A stretch of 64,000 nucleotides of DNA from G965226155 sp965226155 (GTDB lineage Bacteria > Pseudomonadota > Gammaproteobacteria > Eutrophobiales > Eutrophobiaceae): assembly GCA_965226155.1 (NCBI GenBank), contig OZ245331.1:2418001-2482000 (forward strand), given 5' to 3'. The notes under the pieces were generated by a model, which worked only from the letters and a program-made list of their open reading frames with translations, searched no databases and was not told where the DNA came from. The number at the start of each line of letters is the position of its first letter. Within the stretch, counting starts at the first letter, position 1. A program made the translations under genes and the position numbers. Below are positions 8,847 through 17,131 of this stretch, in pieces.

Positions 8847-10526
8847 ATGCTATGTATAAGAGTGTGGCTGGTTTTAGTGACCGTAATCTTGACTTCATGC
8901 GGTGGTCAAGCTGATCCTGAAATGATTGTTGAGTCAGAGGTAGTCAAGCGTCCTAATATTTTACTTATTGTTGCTGACGACATGGGTTATACGGATTTGG
9001 GGGTTTATGGCAGTGAAATTGATACGCCCAACCTAGATCAATTAGCTTCCAGTGGCTTAATCCTGACCGACTTTCATAATCAGGCCACATGTGCATCGAC
9101 ACGCGCATCGCTATTATCAGGTACCGATCATCATAATGCCGGTGGTGCCCAAGCCCTTGCTGACAATCAACGCGGTAAGTCAGGTTACGAAAACTACTTA
9201 AATGAAGACGTGGTTAGTTTTGTCACTTTATTAAGAGATGCTGAGTATAACACCTCATTTACAGGCAAGTGGCACATGGGAGGTGAGTCACATAAGACAC
9301 CTGATGCCCGTGGCTTTGAGCGATCTTTTGCGTTAATCGAAGGTGGTGCGAGTCATTACTCTGATGCCAGAGGATTGAACCCTAATAGGAAATTTGTTCA
9401 CTATGTTGAGAATGGGATTCCTGTTAAACAATTGCCGAAAGATTTTTATTCAAGTAATACCTATACAGATTACATAATAAATTATATCGATGCTGATACG
9501 GGAGACGATAAACCATTTTTTGCATTTTTGTCGTTTACTGCGCCACATTGGCCATTACAAGCTCCTGATGAATATGTCTCAAAATATAAAGGCGCATATG
9601 ATGACGGTTACGAGGTTTTACGAGAGCAACGAATTGTTAAAGCTAAAAAGTTGGGCGTGATACCAGCTGATGCAATTCCTTATCCTCGGTTACAACAGGT
9701 CCCGCCATGGGAATCGTTGACTGGTGAGGAGAAGAAATTTTCCACACGCAAGATGGAAATTTATGCGGGCATGGTTGATGCGCTTGATAAAAATGTGGGG
9801 CGTTTAATTACTCATCTGAAAGACATTGGTGAGTATGAAAATACATTTATAGTATTTTTGTCAGACAATGGTGCTGAAGGCGCTGATCGTGATCCGGGTG
9901 CTCAAGCTCCTGGCTGGAGTTTTGACAACAGTTTTGACAACATGGGTAAAATAAACTCACATATTCATACCGGCGCGAGCTGGGCGCAGGCTAGCGGCGG
10001 CGTAGCACGGTATTATAAAATGTATAGTTCTGAAGGTGGTAATCGCGGGCCTGCATTTGTGCATTACCCGAAGATGACAAAGCAAGGGAAGATTAGCCAT
10101 GCCTTTAGTTCAGTGATTGATTTAGCGCCAACTTTTCTCGAGCTTGCTAAGACAACGCACCCAGAGAGAGGTTATAACGGGCGTTTACTAGAACCTATCC
10201 AGGGAATCTCAATGGTGCCACTAGTTTTAGGAGACGCTGAAAGTATCCGGCCTGATGATTTTACATTCGGATGGGAAATAGCTGGTCATCGTGCGGTACG
10301 TCAGGGGGATTGGAAATTACTGTGGTTGTCATCTTCCTCAACATATGGTGTCGAGCCTAAAGAAACTGCTGACCATTGGGGATTATATAATTTAGCAAAC
10401 GACCCAGGAGAAGTTAATGATCTATCTGCATCTGAACCCGAGAGGGTTGAGACACTACTTCAATTATGGGAAGAATATGTGGCAGAAAATGGCATTATCC
10501 TGCCGAATTATGCGGGTAATGAGTAA
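8847..10526 (+). CDS. Lipoprotein sulfatase (S1 type, formylglycine-dependent)
   Basis: About 559 residues of an alkaline-phosphatase-fold sulfatase that hydrolyses sulfate esters. Metal-binding aspartates are in VADDMGYTD (Asp44, Asp45). The formylglycine site is CASTRASLLSG with Cys82, the cysteine type needing a formylglycine-generating enzyme. GKWHMGG and DNGAEG are further conserved sites. A lipobox (VILTSC, Cys18) predicts membrane anchoring. I place the start at ATG 8847. GGAGGA at 8825-8830 is somewhat far from it, so initiation at TTG 8820/8823 or CTG 8835 remains possible. It follows the hydrolase by a short gap, and a strong terminator follows it. Confidence 0.85.
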   Translation: MLCIRVWLVLVTVILTSCGGQADPEMIVESEVVKRPNILLIVADDMGYTDLGVYGSEIDTPNLDQLASSGLILTDFHNQATCASTRASLLSGTDHHNAGGAQALADNQRGKSGYENYLNEDVVSFVTLLRDAEYNTSFTGKWHMGGESHKTPDARGFERSFALIEGGASHYSDARGLNPNRKFVHYVENGIPVKQLPKDFYSSNTYTDYIINYIDADTGDDKPFFAFLSFTAPHWPLQAPDEYVSKYKGAYDDGYEVLREQRIVKAKKLGVIPADAIPYPRLQQVPPWESLTGEEKKFSTRKMEIYAGMVDALDKNVGRLITHLKDIGEYENTFIVFLSDNGAEGADRDPGAQAPGWSFDNSFDNMGKINSHIHTGASWAQASGGVARYYKMYSSEGGNRGPAFVHYPKMTKQGKISHAFSSVIDLAPTFLELAKTTHPERGYNGRLLEPIQGISMVPLVLGDAESIRPDDFTFGWEIAGHRAVRQGDWKLLWLSSSSTYGVEPKETADHWGLYNLANDPGEVNDLSASEPERVETLLQLWEEYVAENGIILPNYAGNE

Positions 10527-10553
10527 CACTAGTCTATTTTAGAATTCGACGTT

Positions 10554-10579
10554 AAAAGGGGCTAAAAAGCCCCTTTTTT
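10554..10579 (+). terminator. Rho-independent terminator after the sulfatase
   Basis: AAAAGGGGC (10554-10562), a 6-base loop, then GCCCCTTTTTT (10569-10579): a GC-rich stem running straight into six T residues, 28 bp after the sulfatase stop codon. Confidence 0.9.
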
Positions 10580-11074
10580 ATAGCCTTGTAGTTGACTGTA
10601 AAGATGGACTCTAAGTTATTGATATTCTCTTTGCACTGTTCGTCAGTGACCTGGTTGCGGCTCGGCAACATTTGTTCTTCTGGATGAGATAGGGTCAGAT
10701 GGGTGGTTAATCATTAATAAAATCCTTGAAAAATAATTGGTTACCTTGGGGATAAAATAAGAATGGATCGGCTTGGACAATGAAGTCAAATTGTCGTACA
10801 TTTTAGAGCAGAGGTGGAGATACTAGAATAAAGGATACGGTAAAACTTATCCCCTTTGCTGCGCCGCAGGATTGTCGGTTAGTTTTCTAAATAAAAACAA
10901 GTACATGGTAATGAAAACTAAGGACGGATAGTAACCATTTGTGACGTATATTTATTCATAGAGATGGCCCGGCGGATGATGTGATCTACTTAAACATAAC
11001 AGAATGAAAATGGCCTATCGAGGATAACTTTACTCGTCAGGTCTTTCATGCCAGGTATATTAAAACTATAACGT

Positions 11075-11102
11075 AACCTGGATACAGGTTGGGAAGCCAA
11101 CC
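11075..11102. repeat. Two adjoining small hairpins
   Basis: AACCTG (11075-11080) pairs with CAGGTT (11085-11090) around GATA. GGTTGG (11087-11092) pairs with CCAACC (11097-11102) around GAAG. The two stems share four bases and are therefore mutually exclusive. A G4T7 stretch follows shortly after. The function is unknown; a small RNA or 3-prime end structure is possible. Confidence 0.35.
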
Positions 11103-11170
11103 AACAACACAACCACGGTCAACCGCCGGGGTTTTTTTGTCTTAAATTTTATAAATTAAAATAAGAGATG

Positions 11171-11194
11171 GCAGACCGTTAATCAACGGTCTGC
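11171..11194 (-). terminator. Perfect 10-bp hairpin downstream of nrdB
   Basis: GCAGACCGTT (11171-11180), loop AATC, AACGGTCTGC (11185-11194). It lies about 115 bp beyond the nrdB stop on the minus strand, followed on that strand by an AT-rich stretch (CATCTCTTATTTTAATTTATA) rather than a clean U-run. It may be a transcript-end or stabilising structure. Confidence 0.4.
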
Positions 11195-11208
11195 ACTGGA
11201 ATAACAAG

Positions 11209-11242
11209 GCCTGGTATCCGGAAGAGGTTGGAGATACCAGGC
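11209..11242 (-). repeat. 10-bp inverted repeat downstream of nrdB
   Basis: GCCTGGTATC (11209-11218) and GATACCAGGC (11233-11242) are perfect complements around a 14-base loop. Together with the hairpin at 11171 they make a tandem stem-loop array just after nrdB. Confidence 0.5.
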
Positions 11243-11307
11243 AATAGCCAAGATCCATCTCGGCTCACCGCTGTTAGGCGGTCACGGTAAACCCGTATAG
11301 TTAATAA

Positions 11308-12534
11308 TTAGCCCCAACTAAGTGAACCTCCGGTCTGATACTCAGTGACCCGGGTTTCAAAAAAGTTTTTCTCCTTTTTCAGGTCTATAATCTCGCTCAT
11401 CCACGGGAACGGATTGGTGGCACTAGGATATTGCGGAGTCAAACCAATCTGTGCGCACCGGCGATCGGCGATGAACTTCAGATATTCTTCAAACATATTG
11501 GCATTTAGCCCCAAAACACCGCGCGGCATGCTGTCATAGGCGTAGCGAATCTCAAGATCCACTGCGGTACGGATTATGTCGATAATTTCTTCTTGGAATG
11601 ACGCTGTCCATAGATGAGGATTCTCAATCTTAATCTGATTGATGACATCTATGCCAAAATTCATATGCATGGATTCGTCACGAAGAATATATTGAAATTG
11701 TTCTGCACAGCCTGTCATCTTGTTACGCCTGCCCATAGACAATACCTGCACAAAACCGACATAGAAGAAGATTCCTTCAAAGACAATATAGAACGCAATC
11801 AAATCACGAAGCAGGCGTTGATCATCTTCCGGAGTGCCAGTATTAAATGTCGGATCACCGAGACTCTGGGTGAAGCGCATAGCCCACGAGGCTTTATCAT
11901 GGATAGAGGGGACTTCTCGGTACATATTGAAGACTTCAGCTTCATCGAGGCCCAGTGACTCTACGCAATATTGATAAGCATGGGTGTGTAACGCTTCTTC
12001 AAATGCTTGCCGAAGCAGATACTGGCGACATTCCGGGTTAGTGATGTGTCGATAAACAGCAAGTACCAGGTTATTGGCGACCAGCGAATCGGCCGATGCA
12101 AAAAATCCCAGGTTACGTTTGATAATAGTTCGTTCATCCTCTGTTAGCCCGTCAGGGTTTTTCCACAACGCAATGTCCGCAGTCATGTTGATTTCCTGAG
12201 GCATCCAGTGGTTTGCGCAGGCATCCAGATATTTTTGCCAGGCCCATTTGTATTTAAACGGGACTAACTGGTTTAAATCGGCCCGGCAATTAATCATCTG
12301 TTTGTCATCGACATTGATCCGGGCAGCGCCAAACTCGACTTCTTCTAGGCCGGTAATGCCATGTTGTGATTCGCCAATGGCCGCTGCAGTATTACTTGAT
12401 ATGACAGCGGAATGTGACGATGCGCTGTTTGTGTCAGGCAATTTGAGGATAGTTGCCCCAGCCTCTGTTGGAGGCAGATGACTTTCTTCTTTTTGTCGGA
12501 CTCTGGTGATAGGGTCGTCCCAATTTGTTAACAT
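11308..12534 (-). CDS. nrdB: Class Ia ribonucleotide reductase beta subunit
   Basis: A 408-residue diiron-tyrosyl radical subunit that supplies the radical to NrdA for deoxyribonucleotide synthesis in the cytoplasm. Conserved iron-ligand blocks are visible: EEALHTHAYQY and RDESMHMNFG (two E-x-x-H pairs), and the early helix with ALWKNPDGLTEDE. The C-terminal tail that docks on NrdA is present. The N-terminus is about 30 residues longer than E. coli NrdB, with a variable S/A-rich segment. It is transcribed after nrdA in the same direction, with a 268-bp gap that contains a broken DUF2188-like gene, and is probably controlled by the NrdR boxes upstream of nrdA. Confidence 0.95.
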   Translation of the reverse strand: MLTNWDDPITRVRQKEESHLPPTEAGATILKLPDTNSASSHSAVISSNTAAAIGESQHGITGLEEVEFGAARINVDDKQMINCRADLNQLVPFKYKWAWQKYLDACANHWMPQEINMTADIALWKNPDGLTEDERTIIKRNLGFFASADSLVANNLVLAVYRHITNPECRQYLLRQAFEEALHTHAYQYCVESLGLDEAEVFNMYREVPSIHDKASWAMRFTQSLGDPTFNTGTPEDDQRLLRDLIAFYIVFEGIFFYVGFVQVLSMGRRNKMTGCAEQFQYILRDESMHMNFGIDVINQIKIENPHLWTASFQEEIIDIIRTAVDLEIRYAYDSMPRGVLGLNANMFEEYLKFIADRRCAQIGLTPQYPSATNPFPWMSEIIDLKKEKNFFETRVTEYQTGGSLSWG

Positions 12535-12560
12535 AATTTACCTCTTTACAGTCTGTAATT

Positions 12561-12743
12561 TTAAATATGATTGTTTTTATCTAGATAGCATTTAATGCAA
12601 GAAGTTATGGCATCTTGAAATACGGCCGATATCGATAGCATGAATTTTTGTATCAACATGCTTCGACGCACGTATACCCCGCCCCGTTTAACATTCCATC
12701 CGCCGTTATGTGCTGGGACAATATGATGTGTTTTTCTATTCAT
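12561..12743 (-). pseudogene. Frameshifted DUF2188-like small gene
   Basis: Starting at ATG 12743 the frame reads HHIVPAHNGGWNVKRGG, which matches the beginning of DUF2188 proteins (H-V-V-P-x-x-x-G-W-x-V-K). After the GGGGCGGGG run the open frame continues as unrelated sequence. The next frame reads RASKHVDTKIHAIDIGRISR, which is how DUF2188 normally continues (RAS-x-x-x-x-T-K-x-x-A). The simplest reading is a one-base change in the G-rich run. It could also be a sequencing error. It lies between nrdA and nrdB on the same strand. DUF2188 has no established function. Confidence 0.5.
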
Positions 12744-12802
12744 GACATTCTCCTCCTAGGCTCTCTCGGATATTTTCACTTTCGATTTAGTGCTTCTTGC
12801 CA

Positions 12803-15718
12803 CTATTGGCATGCTTCACACTCCGGGTCAGTAATTGCACAGGCTTTAAGTTCAGGTTCAGTTGAATTATTCCGGGCTACCGCCGCAAGCTTGTTTTCGC
12901 GCCCGTCAGATAGGGTGCTTTTTTCAACATGGGTTGCACCCAAGCTGCGTAGGTAATAGGTTGTTTTCAAACCGCGCATCCATGCGAGCTTGTACAGGTT
13001 GTCCATCTTTTTGCCGTCAGGCTCAGACATATATAAGTTAAGTGATTGAGATTGGTCTATCCATTTCTGCCGTCTGGATCCAGCTTCAACCAGCCAGCGT
13101 GGATCGATTTCAAATGCAGTGGCATATAATTCCTTCAAATCATCAGGTATTCGATCGATAGGCTGGACACTGCCGTCAAAATATTTGAGATCGTTTACCA
13201 TCACTTCATCCCATAGATTCCTTTCTTTTAAATCACGAACCAGATAGGGATTGACGACAGTAAACTCGCCTGACAGGTTTGATTTTACATAAAGGTTCTG
13301 ATAGGTCGGCTCAATGGATTGGCTGACACCGCAAATATTCGAAATGGTTGCAGTCGGTGCAATTGCCATGCAGTTGGAGTTGCGCATGCCAATCTTGACT
13401 ACGCGCTTGCGCAGATTGTCCCAGTCTAAGCTTTGACTGAAATCTACATCTAGGTATCCGTCTCGCTGGTCTTGCAGCAATTTCAATGAATCAAGTGGCA
13501 GGATGCCGTTACTCCACAAAGAGCCTTTGAAGCTGGAATAGGGTCCACGTTCTTCTGCAAGATTAGTTGACGCCTTGATCGCATAGTAGCTGACCGCTTC
13601 CATACTGCTGTCGGAAAAGTCTATCGAAGTTTCAGATGCGTATGGGATACGTAGTTTGTATAGCGCATCCTGAAACCCCATGATGCCAAGACCAACTGGA
13701 TAATGACGCAGGTTGGAACGACGTGCCTGCGGTACGCTGTAATAGTTATAATCTATAACGTTGTCCAGCATTCTCATTGCGGTATAGATGGTTTTTTCGA
13801 GCTTCTGCAGGTTAACTCCGTTCTCGTCAACATGCTGAGCAAGATTAACTGAACCCAGATTACATACGGCAATTTCCTCATCAGAAGTGTTCAACGTGAT
13901 TTCTGTGCACAGATTGGATGAATGCACGACACCAATGTGCTGTTGCGGTGAACGGAGGTTGCACGCGTCCTTGAAGGTTATCCATGGGTGCCCGGTTTCA
14001 TACAACATGGATAACATCCTTCGCCAGAGATCAGCCGCCTTCAATGTTTTGTAATTTTTTATTTTGCCTTCAGTTACACTAGCTTCGTATTCGCAATAAC
14101 GCTTTTCGAATGCCTTGCCGATCAGATCATGGAGATCGGGCGTGTCGTTAGGCGAAAACAATGTCCAGTTATCGTCTTCAATGACACGTTTCATGAATAG
14201 ATCAGGAACCCAGTTCGCCGTATTCATATCATGGGTACGTCGACGGTCATCCCCAGTGTTTTTCCGGAGTTCTAGAAACTCTTCTATATCAAGATGCCAA
14301 GTTTCCAGATAGGCACACATGGCCCCTTTACGCTTGCCACCCTGGTTTACCGCTACTGCGGTATCGTTCGCTACCTTTAGAAAGGGGACAACACCCTGTG
14401 ATTTACCATTTGTGCCGTTAATGTGTGACCCCATAGAACGGACTCGTGTCCAGTCATTACCGAGGCCACCAGCGTATTTTGACAACAGTGCATCATCTTT
14501 GATTGCGCTAAAGATGCCATCCAGATCATCGGGTACTGTGCTCAGGTAACAACTCGATAGTTGTGGTCTACAGGTGCCCGAATTGAACAGAGTTGGTGTG
14601 GAACTCATGAAATCAAATGAAGATAGTAGTTCATAGAACTCAATTGCTCTCGCCTCGCGGTCAAGTTCATTAATCGCTAGTCCCATTGCCACCCGCATGA
14701 AAAATGCTTGGGGCAATTCAAACCGGACCCCGTTGTCGGTATGTATAATATAGCGGTCATAGAGTGTCTGTAGCCCTAGGTAGGTAAACAGATGATCACG
14801 TTCTGGCTTCAGTGCTTTTCCCAATCGATCTAGATCATACTTAACTAGTTCGTGGTCCAGCAGACCGAGCTCAGCACACTTGTTGATATATTTACTAAAA
14901 TAGGGCGGATATCGATCTATTACTTCCGCTTGGGTTGCTTCAGTTGTGGTCTCTTCGATGTAACTCAATGCCTCACGTCGCAGGTTATCAAGCAGTAATC
15001 TTGCTGCGACATAGGAATAATTAGGCTCTTTTTCAACCAAGGCACGTGCACTCATTACCAGCGCATGGTTTACATCGGTTTCTTTCACACCGTCGAACAG
15101 ATTACGGTATGCGTCATCAATGATCAGGTGGCCTTCAACGTTTTCGAGATCGAGACAGGCTTCATTGATGATAGAGATGAACCGTTGCATATCGAGTGGT
15201 TTAAGGGAGCCATCGACATGCGTAACGTTAATGACTTCCTTGGTATGCGTGGTATCTTCAGGTTTAGATCGAGTCTTCTCTGCCCGTTCGCGAGCACGAT
15301 CTTCACGATAGATCACATAGGCGTGAGCAGCTTTCTGTTCTCCTGCCCGCATGAGCGCCAGCTCAACATAATCTTGGATATCTTCGATATGTATGGTGCC
15401 ACCACCTGGCATGCTACGGGTAACACCCCTGACGACCTGTTCAGTCAATTCATTGACTTTCTCATGGATACGCGTCGAGCTCGCAGCCGTCCCGCCTTCC
15501 AGGTTAAGAAATGCCTTAGTTAGGGCAACATTGATCTTGCACGCATCGAAGACCGTTACTTTGCTATTTCGCCGGATAACTTTGAACTGTCCTGGCTGAT
15601 GTGCGGTGACTTCAGTCTGGGCAAGCTCACCCACGGCAACACTCTTGGCATGAGATGAATTGTCCGTTGTATCGTTATAGATAACGGATTCTGCTATAAC
15701 AGCCTTATCGGCCTCCAT
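12803..15718 (-). CDS. nrdA: Class Ia ribonucleotide reductase alpha subunit
   Basis: About 971 residues from the ATG at 15718, which is preceded by a G6 ribosome site. The open frame runs further to 15820 but would cover the NrdR operator. Two N-terminal ATP-cone modules are visible (VIRRNSKVTVFD... and VTHVDGSLKPLDMQRF...), so it is longer than E. coli NrdA (761 residues), as in Pseudomonas-type enzymes. Catalytic regions include the substrate-site and radical cysteines (SGTCRPQLSSC; NLCTEI), the PTATISNI loop and the C-terminal redox cysteines in CEACQ. The duplicated cones suggest dATP-dependent allosteric shutdown. It reduces NDPs to dNDPs together with NrdB. Confidence 0.95.
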   Translation of the reverse strand: MEADKAVIAESVIYNDTTDNSSHAKSVAVGELAQTEVTAHQPGQFKVIRRNSKVTVFDACKINVALTKAFLNLEGGTAASSTRIHEKVNELTEQVVRGVTRSMPGGGTIHIEDIQDYVELALMRAGEQKAAHAYVIYREDRARERAEKTRSKPEDTTHTKEVINVTHVDGSLKPLDMQRFISIINEACLDLENVEGHLIIDDAYRNLFDGVKETDVNHALVMSARALVEKEPNYSYVAARLLLDNLRREALSYIEETTTEATQAEVIDRYPPYFSKYINKCAELGLLDHELVKYDLDRLGKALKPERDHLFTYLGLQTLYDRYIIHTDNGVRFELPQAFFMRVAMGLAINELDREARAIEFYELLSSFDFMSSTPTLFNSGTCRPQLSSCYLSTVPDDLDGIFSAIKDDALLSKYAGGLGNDWTRVRSMGSHINGTNGKSQGVVPFLKVANDTAVAVNQGGKRKGAMCAYLETWHLDIEEFLELRKNTGDDRRRTHDMNTANWVPDLFMKRVIEDDNWTLFSPNDTPDLHDLIGKAFEKRYCEYEASVTEGKIKNYKTLKAADLWRRMLSMLYETGHPWITFKDACNLRSPQQHIGVVHSSNLCTEITLNTSDEEIAVCNLGSVNLAQHVDENGVNLQKLEKTIYTAMRMLDNVIDYNYYSVPQARRSNLRHYPVGLGIMGFQDALYKLRIPYASETSIDFSDSSMEAVSYYAIKASTNLAEERGPYSSFKGSLWSNGILPLDSLKLLQDQRDGYLDVDFSQSLDWDNLRKRVVKIGMRNSNCMAIAPTATISNICGVSQSIEPTYQNLYVKSNLSGEFTVVNPYLVRDLKERNLWDEVMVNDLKYFDGSVQPIDRIPDDLKELYATAFEIDPRWLVEAGSRRQKWIDQSQSLNLYMSEPDGKKMDNLYKLAWMRGLKTTYYLRSLGATHVEKSTLSDGRENKLAAVARNNSTEPELKACAITDPECEACQ

Positions 15719-15811
15719 TAACCCCCCCATGATAATATTTTTATATGTTTCAATTCTGCTCTGGAAGTTAGAAACAAGTTGAAGATTTGAACGTAAGGTG
15801 ATTTTATAGCA

Positions 15812-15827
15812 CCACAACAAAATGTGG
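15812..15827 (-). promoter_or_regulatory. NrdR box 1
   Basis: CCACAACAAAATGTGG, a 16-bp palindrome-like site resembling the NrdR-box consensus (ACAC-AT-rich-GTGT). It is about 94 bp upstream of the nrdA start and is separated from a second box by exactly 16 bp. Confidence 0.8.
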
Positions 15828-15843
15828 TCAAGTACTATTTAAA

Positions 15844-15859
15844 CCACAAGATATTGTGG
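15844..15859 (-). promoter_or_regulatory. NrdR box 2
   Basis: CCACAAGATATTGTGG, a near-perfect palindrome. The centre-to-centre distance to box 1 is 32 bp, three helical turns, which is the known arrangement for NrdR, the ATP/dATP-sensing repressor of ribonucleotide reductase genes. Confidence 0.85.
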
Positions 15860-16203
15860 AATTTGCTGTAGATAGAATGTGGATAACCTGTGGGCGAAAT
15901 ACCCATAAATGAGGCCATAAATTACTCAGGGATGGGCGATTTTAAATGAATTCAGATACTTAGACTGAAGGCATGGCAAAGGGACTGTGAATGGTCGCTG
16001 TCGCCACGGCAGTGGTTTGCCGCCTGTAACAGTAGGGTGAAGTGATCCTGTTGTCGATTCCAAACTGATAAATAAGGGAATTTTTTTGGTGTTCAATTTT
16101 AATATCGTGAATTCAATTTGTAAGTGCAACTCAATTAGGTGGCACGAACGGCAAGTTGCGGTAGCATCCTTACCTTTCGTTCCAGCAAGAAAGAGAGGCA
16201 CAG

Positions 16204-17055
16204 ATGAGACACTACACACAGCTTACCGAGCATCAACGTTACCAGATTTACGCCCTGATGAGAGCAGGACATACACAAACGGAGATAGCCACCTTGATAG
16301 GCGTGCATAAATCTACTATTAGCCGTGAACTCAGACGCAACCGTGGCTTGAGAGGCTATCGACCCCGCCAAGCTCAGTTGCTCCGGCAAGCGCGTCGAGA
16401 AGCCAGCCAACAACAGCGACTCCCCACGACCTTGTGGGAGCGAGTAGAGGTCTGGCTGCGGGACGAATGGAGTCCTGAGCAAATCAGTGACTGGTTGCAT
16501 AAACGAGAAGGTATCGCTCTGAGTCATGAATGGATATATCACTACATATACCAGGACAAGGCAGACGGCGGTGAGCTGTACCGGTACTTGCGTTGCCAGA
16601 AGAAACGAAAGAAGCGTTATGGTAGTTATCAACGTCGTGGGGTTCTGGTGAATCAGGGCAGCATTGATAAGCGTCCCGCCATTGTGAACAGGAAGACACG
16701 CATCGGTGACTGGGAAGTGGACACCGTCATCGGCAAAGGCCATCGACAGGCGCTGGTCACCTTGAGCGAGCGCAAGTCGATGTACACCTTGATTGCACAG
16801 GTGAAACGACGAACTGCCTCTGCCGTCAGGCAAGCTATCGTGCGATTGTTGTCTAATATGAAGGCGTCGGTTCACACGATCACCTCGGATAATGGAAAAG
16901 AATTTGCTGAGCATGAGGTTATTGCTCAACAATTGAACGCGGGGTTCTATTTTGCACATCCTTATGCCTCCTGGGAACGGGGTTTAAATGAAAATATCAA
17001 TGGTCTCATTCGACAGTACTTCCCAAAGAAAATGGACTCCAGCACGATTACACAA
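16204..17055 (+). pseudogene. IS30-family transposase, 5-prime part (interrupted)
   Basis: It encodes the first 284 residues of an IS30 transposase. The N-terminal HTH (HQRYQIYALMRAGHTQTEIA ... STISREL) and most of the DDE domain are visible (WEVDTVIGKG, TSDNGKEF, ENINGLIRQYF). After residue ITQ the frame enters the inserted IS1595-type element and stops after 9 foreign residues, at 17085. The C-terminal helix region (KQLNLVMKKLNHRPRK...) is found 2.6 kb away at 19626-19736. Compared with copy B it differs at a few residues (T/A at position 5, A/G, R/K, T/A), so the copies are close but not identical. Confidence 0.9.
17048..17055. repeat. Target-site duplication, left copy (TTACACAA)
   Basis: TTACACAA directly precedes the IS1595-type element, and the same 8 bases follow it at 19618-19625. 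Eight-bp duplications are typical of IS1595-family transposition. Confidence 0.95.
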
Positions 17056-17082
17056 GGGAATTATGTATTTGACGATCCTAAA
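17056..17082 (+). repeat. Terminal inverted repeat with GATC (left, copy 1)
   Basis: Starts GGGAATTATGTATTTGACGA and includes GATC at 17074-17077, overlapping the -35 hexamer of the transposase promoter. The right-hand partner is 19591-19617, with GATC at 19596-19599; the two ends differ by a single T/C. Confidence 0.9.
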
Positions 17083-17097
17083 TAAGTGCGATATAAT
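17069..17097 (+). promoter_or_regulatory. Near-consensus sigma70 promoter of the IS1595 operon
   Basis: TTGACG (17069-17074), a 17-bp spacer, TATAAT (17092-17097): 11 of 12 consensus bases with ideal spacing. It lies partly inside the terminal repeat and 35 bp upstream of the transposase start at 17132. The last base of the -35 box is the G of a GATC site (17074-17077), the expected target of the element's own methylase. Confidence 0.8.
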
Positions 17098-17131
17098 ATG
17101 AAATATAGAAAATCACACCATTTAGAAAGCC

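Larger units (their letters stand above)
10580..11307. other. Gene-free spacer downstream of sulfatase and nrdB
   Basis: About 730 bp without a convincing reading frame, between convergent genes. The left 450 bp shows nothing I recognise. The right part holds a string of short perfect hairpins, listed separately (11075-11102, 11171-11194, 11209-11242), and a T7 run at about 11115 after GGGG. No tRNA, rRNA or known RNA motif was found by eye. Confidence 0.5.

Noticed and set aside
11103..11120. GGGG followed by seven T as a terminator
   Set aside because: No strong stem directly before the T-run; only a weak AACC/GGTT pairing.
16135..16959. Long minus-strand frame opposite the IS30 transposase (also at 25373-26197)
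   Set aside because: Mirror frame of a conserved transposase with no family motif; present in both IS30 copies because the sequence is repeated.
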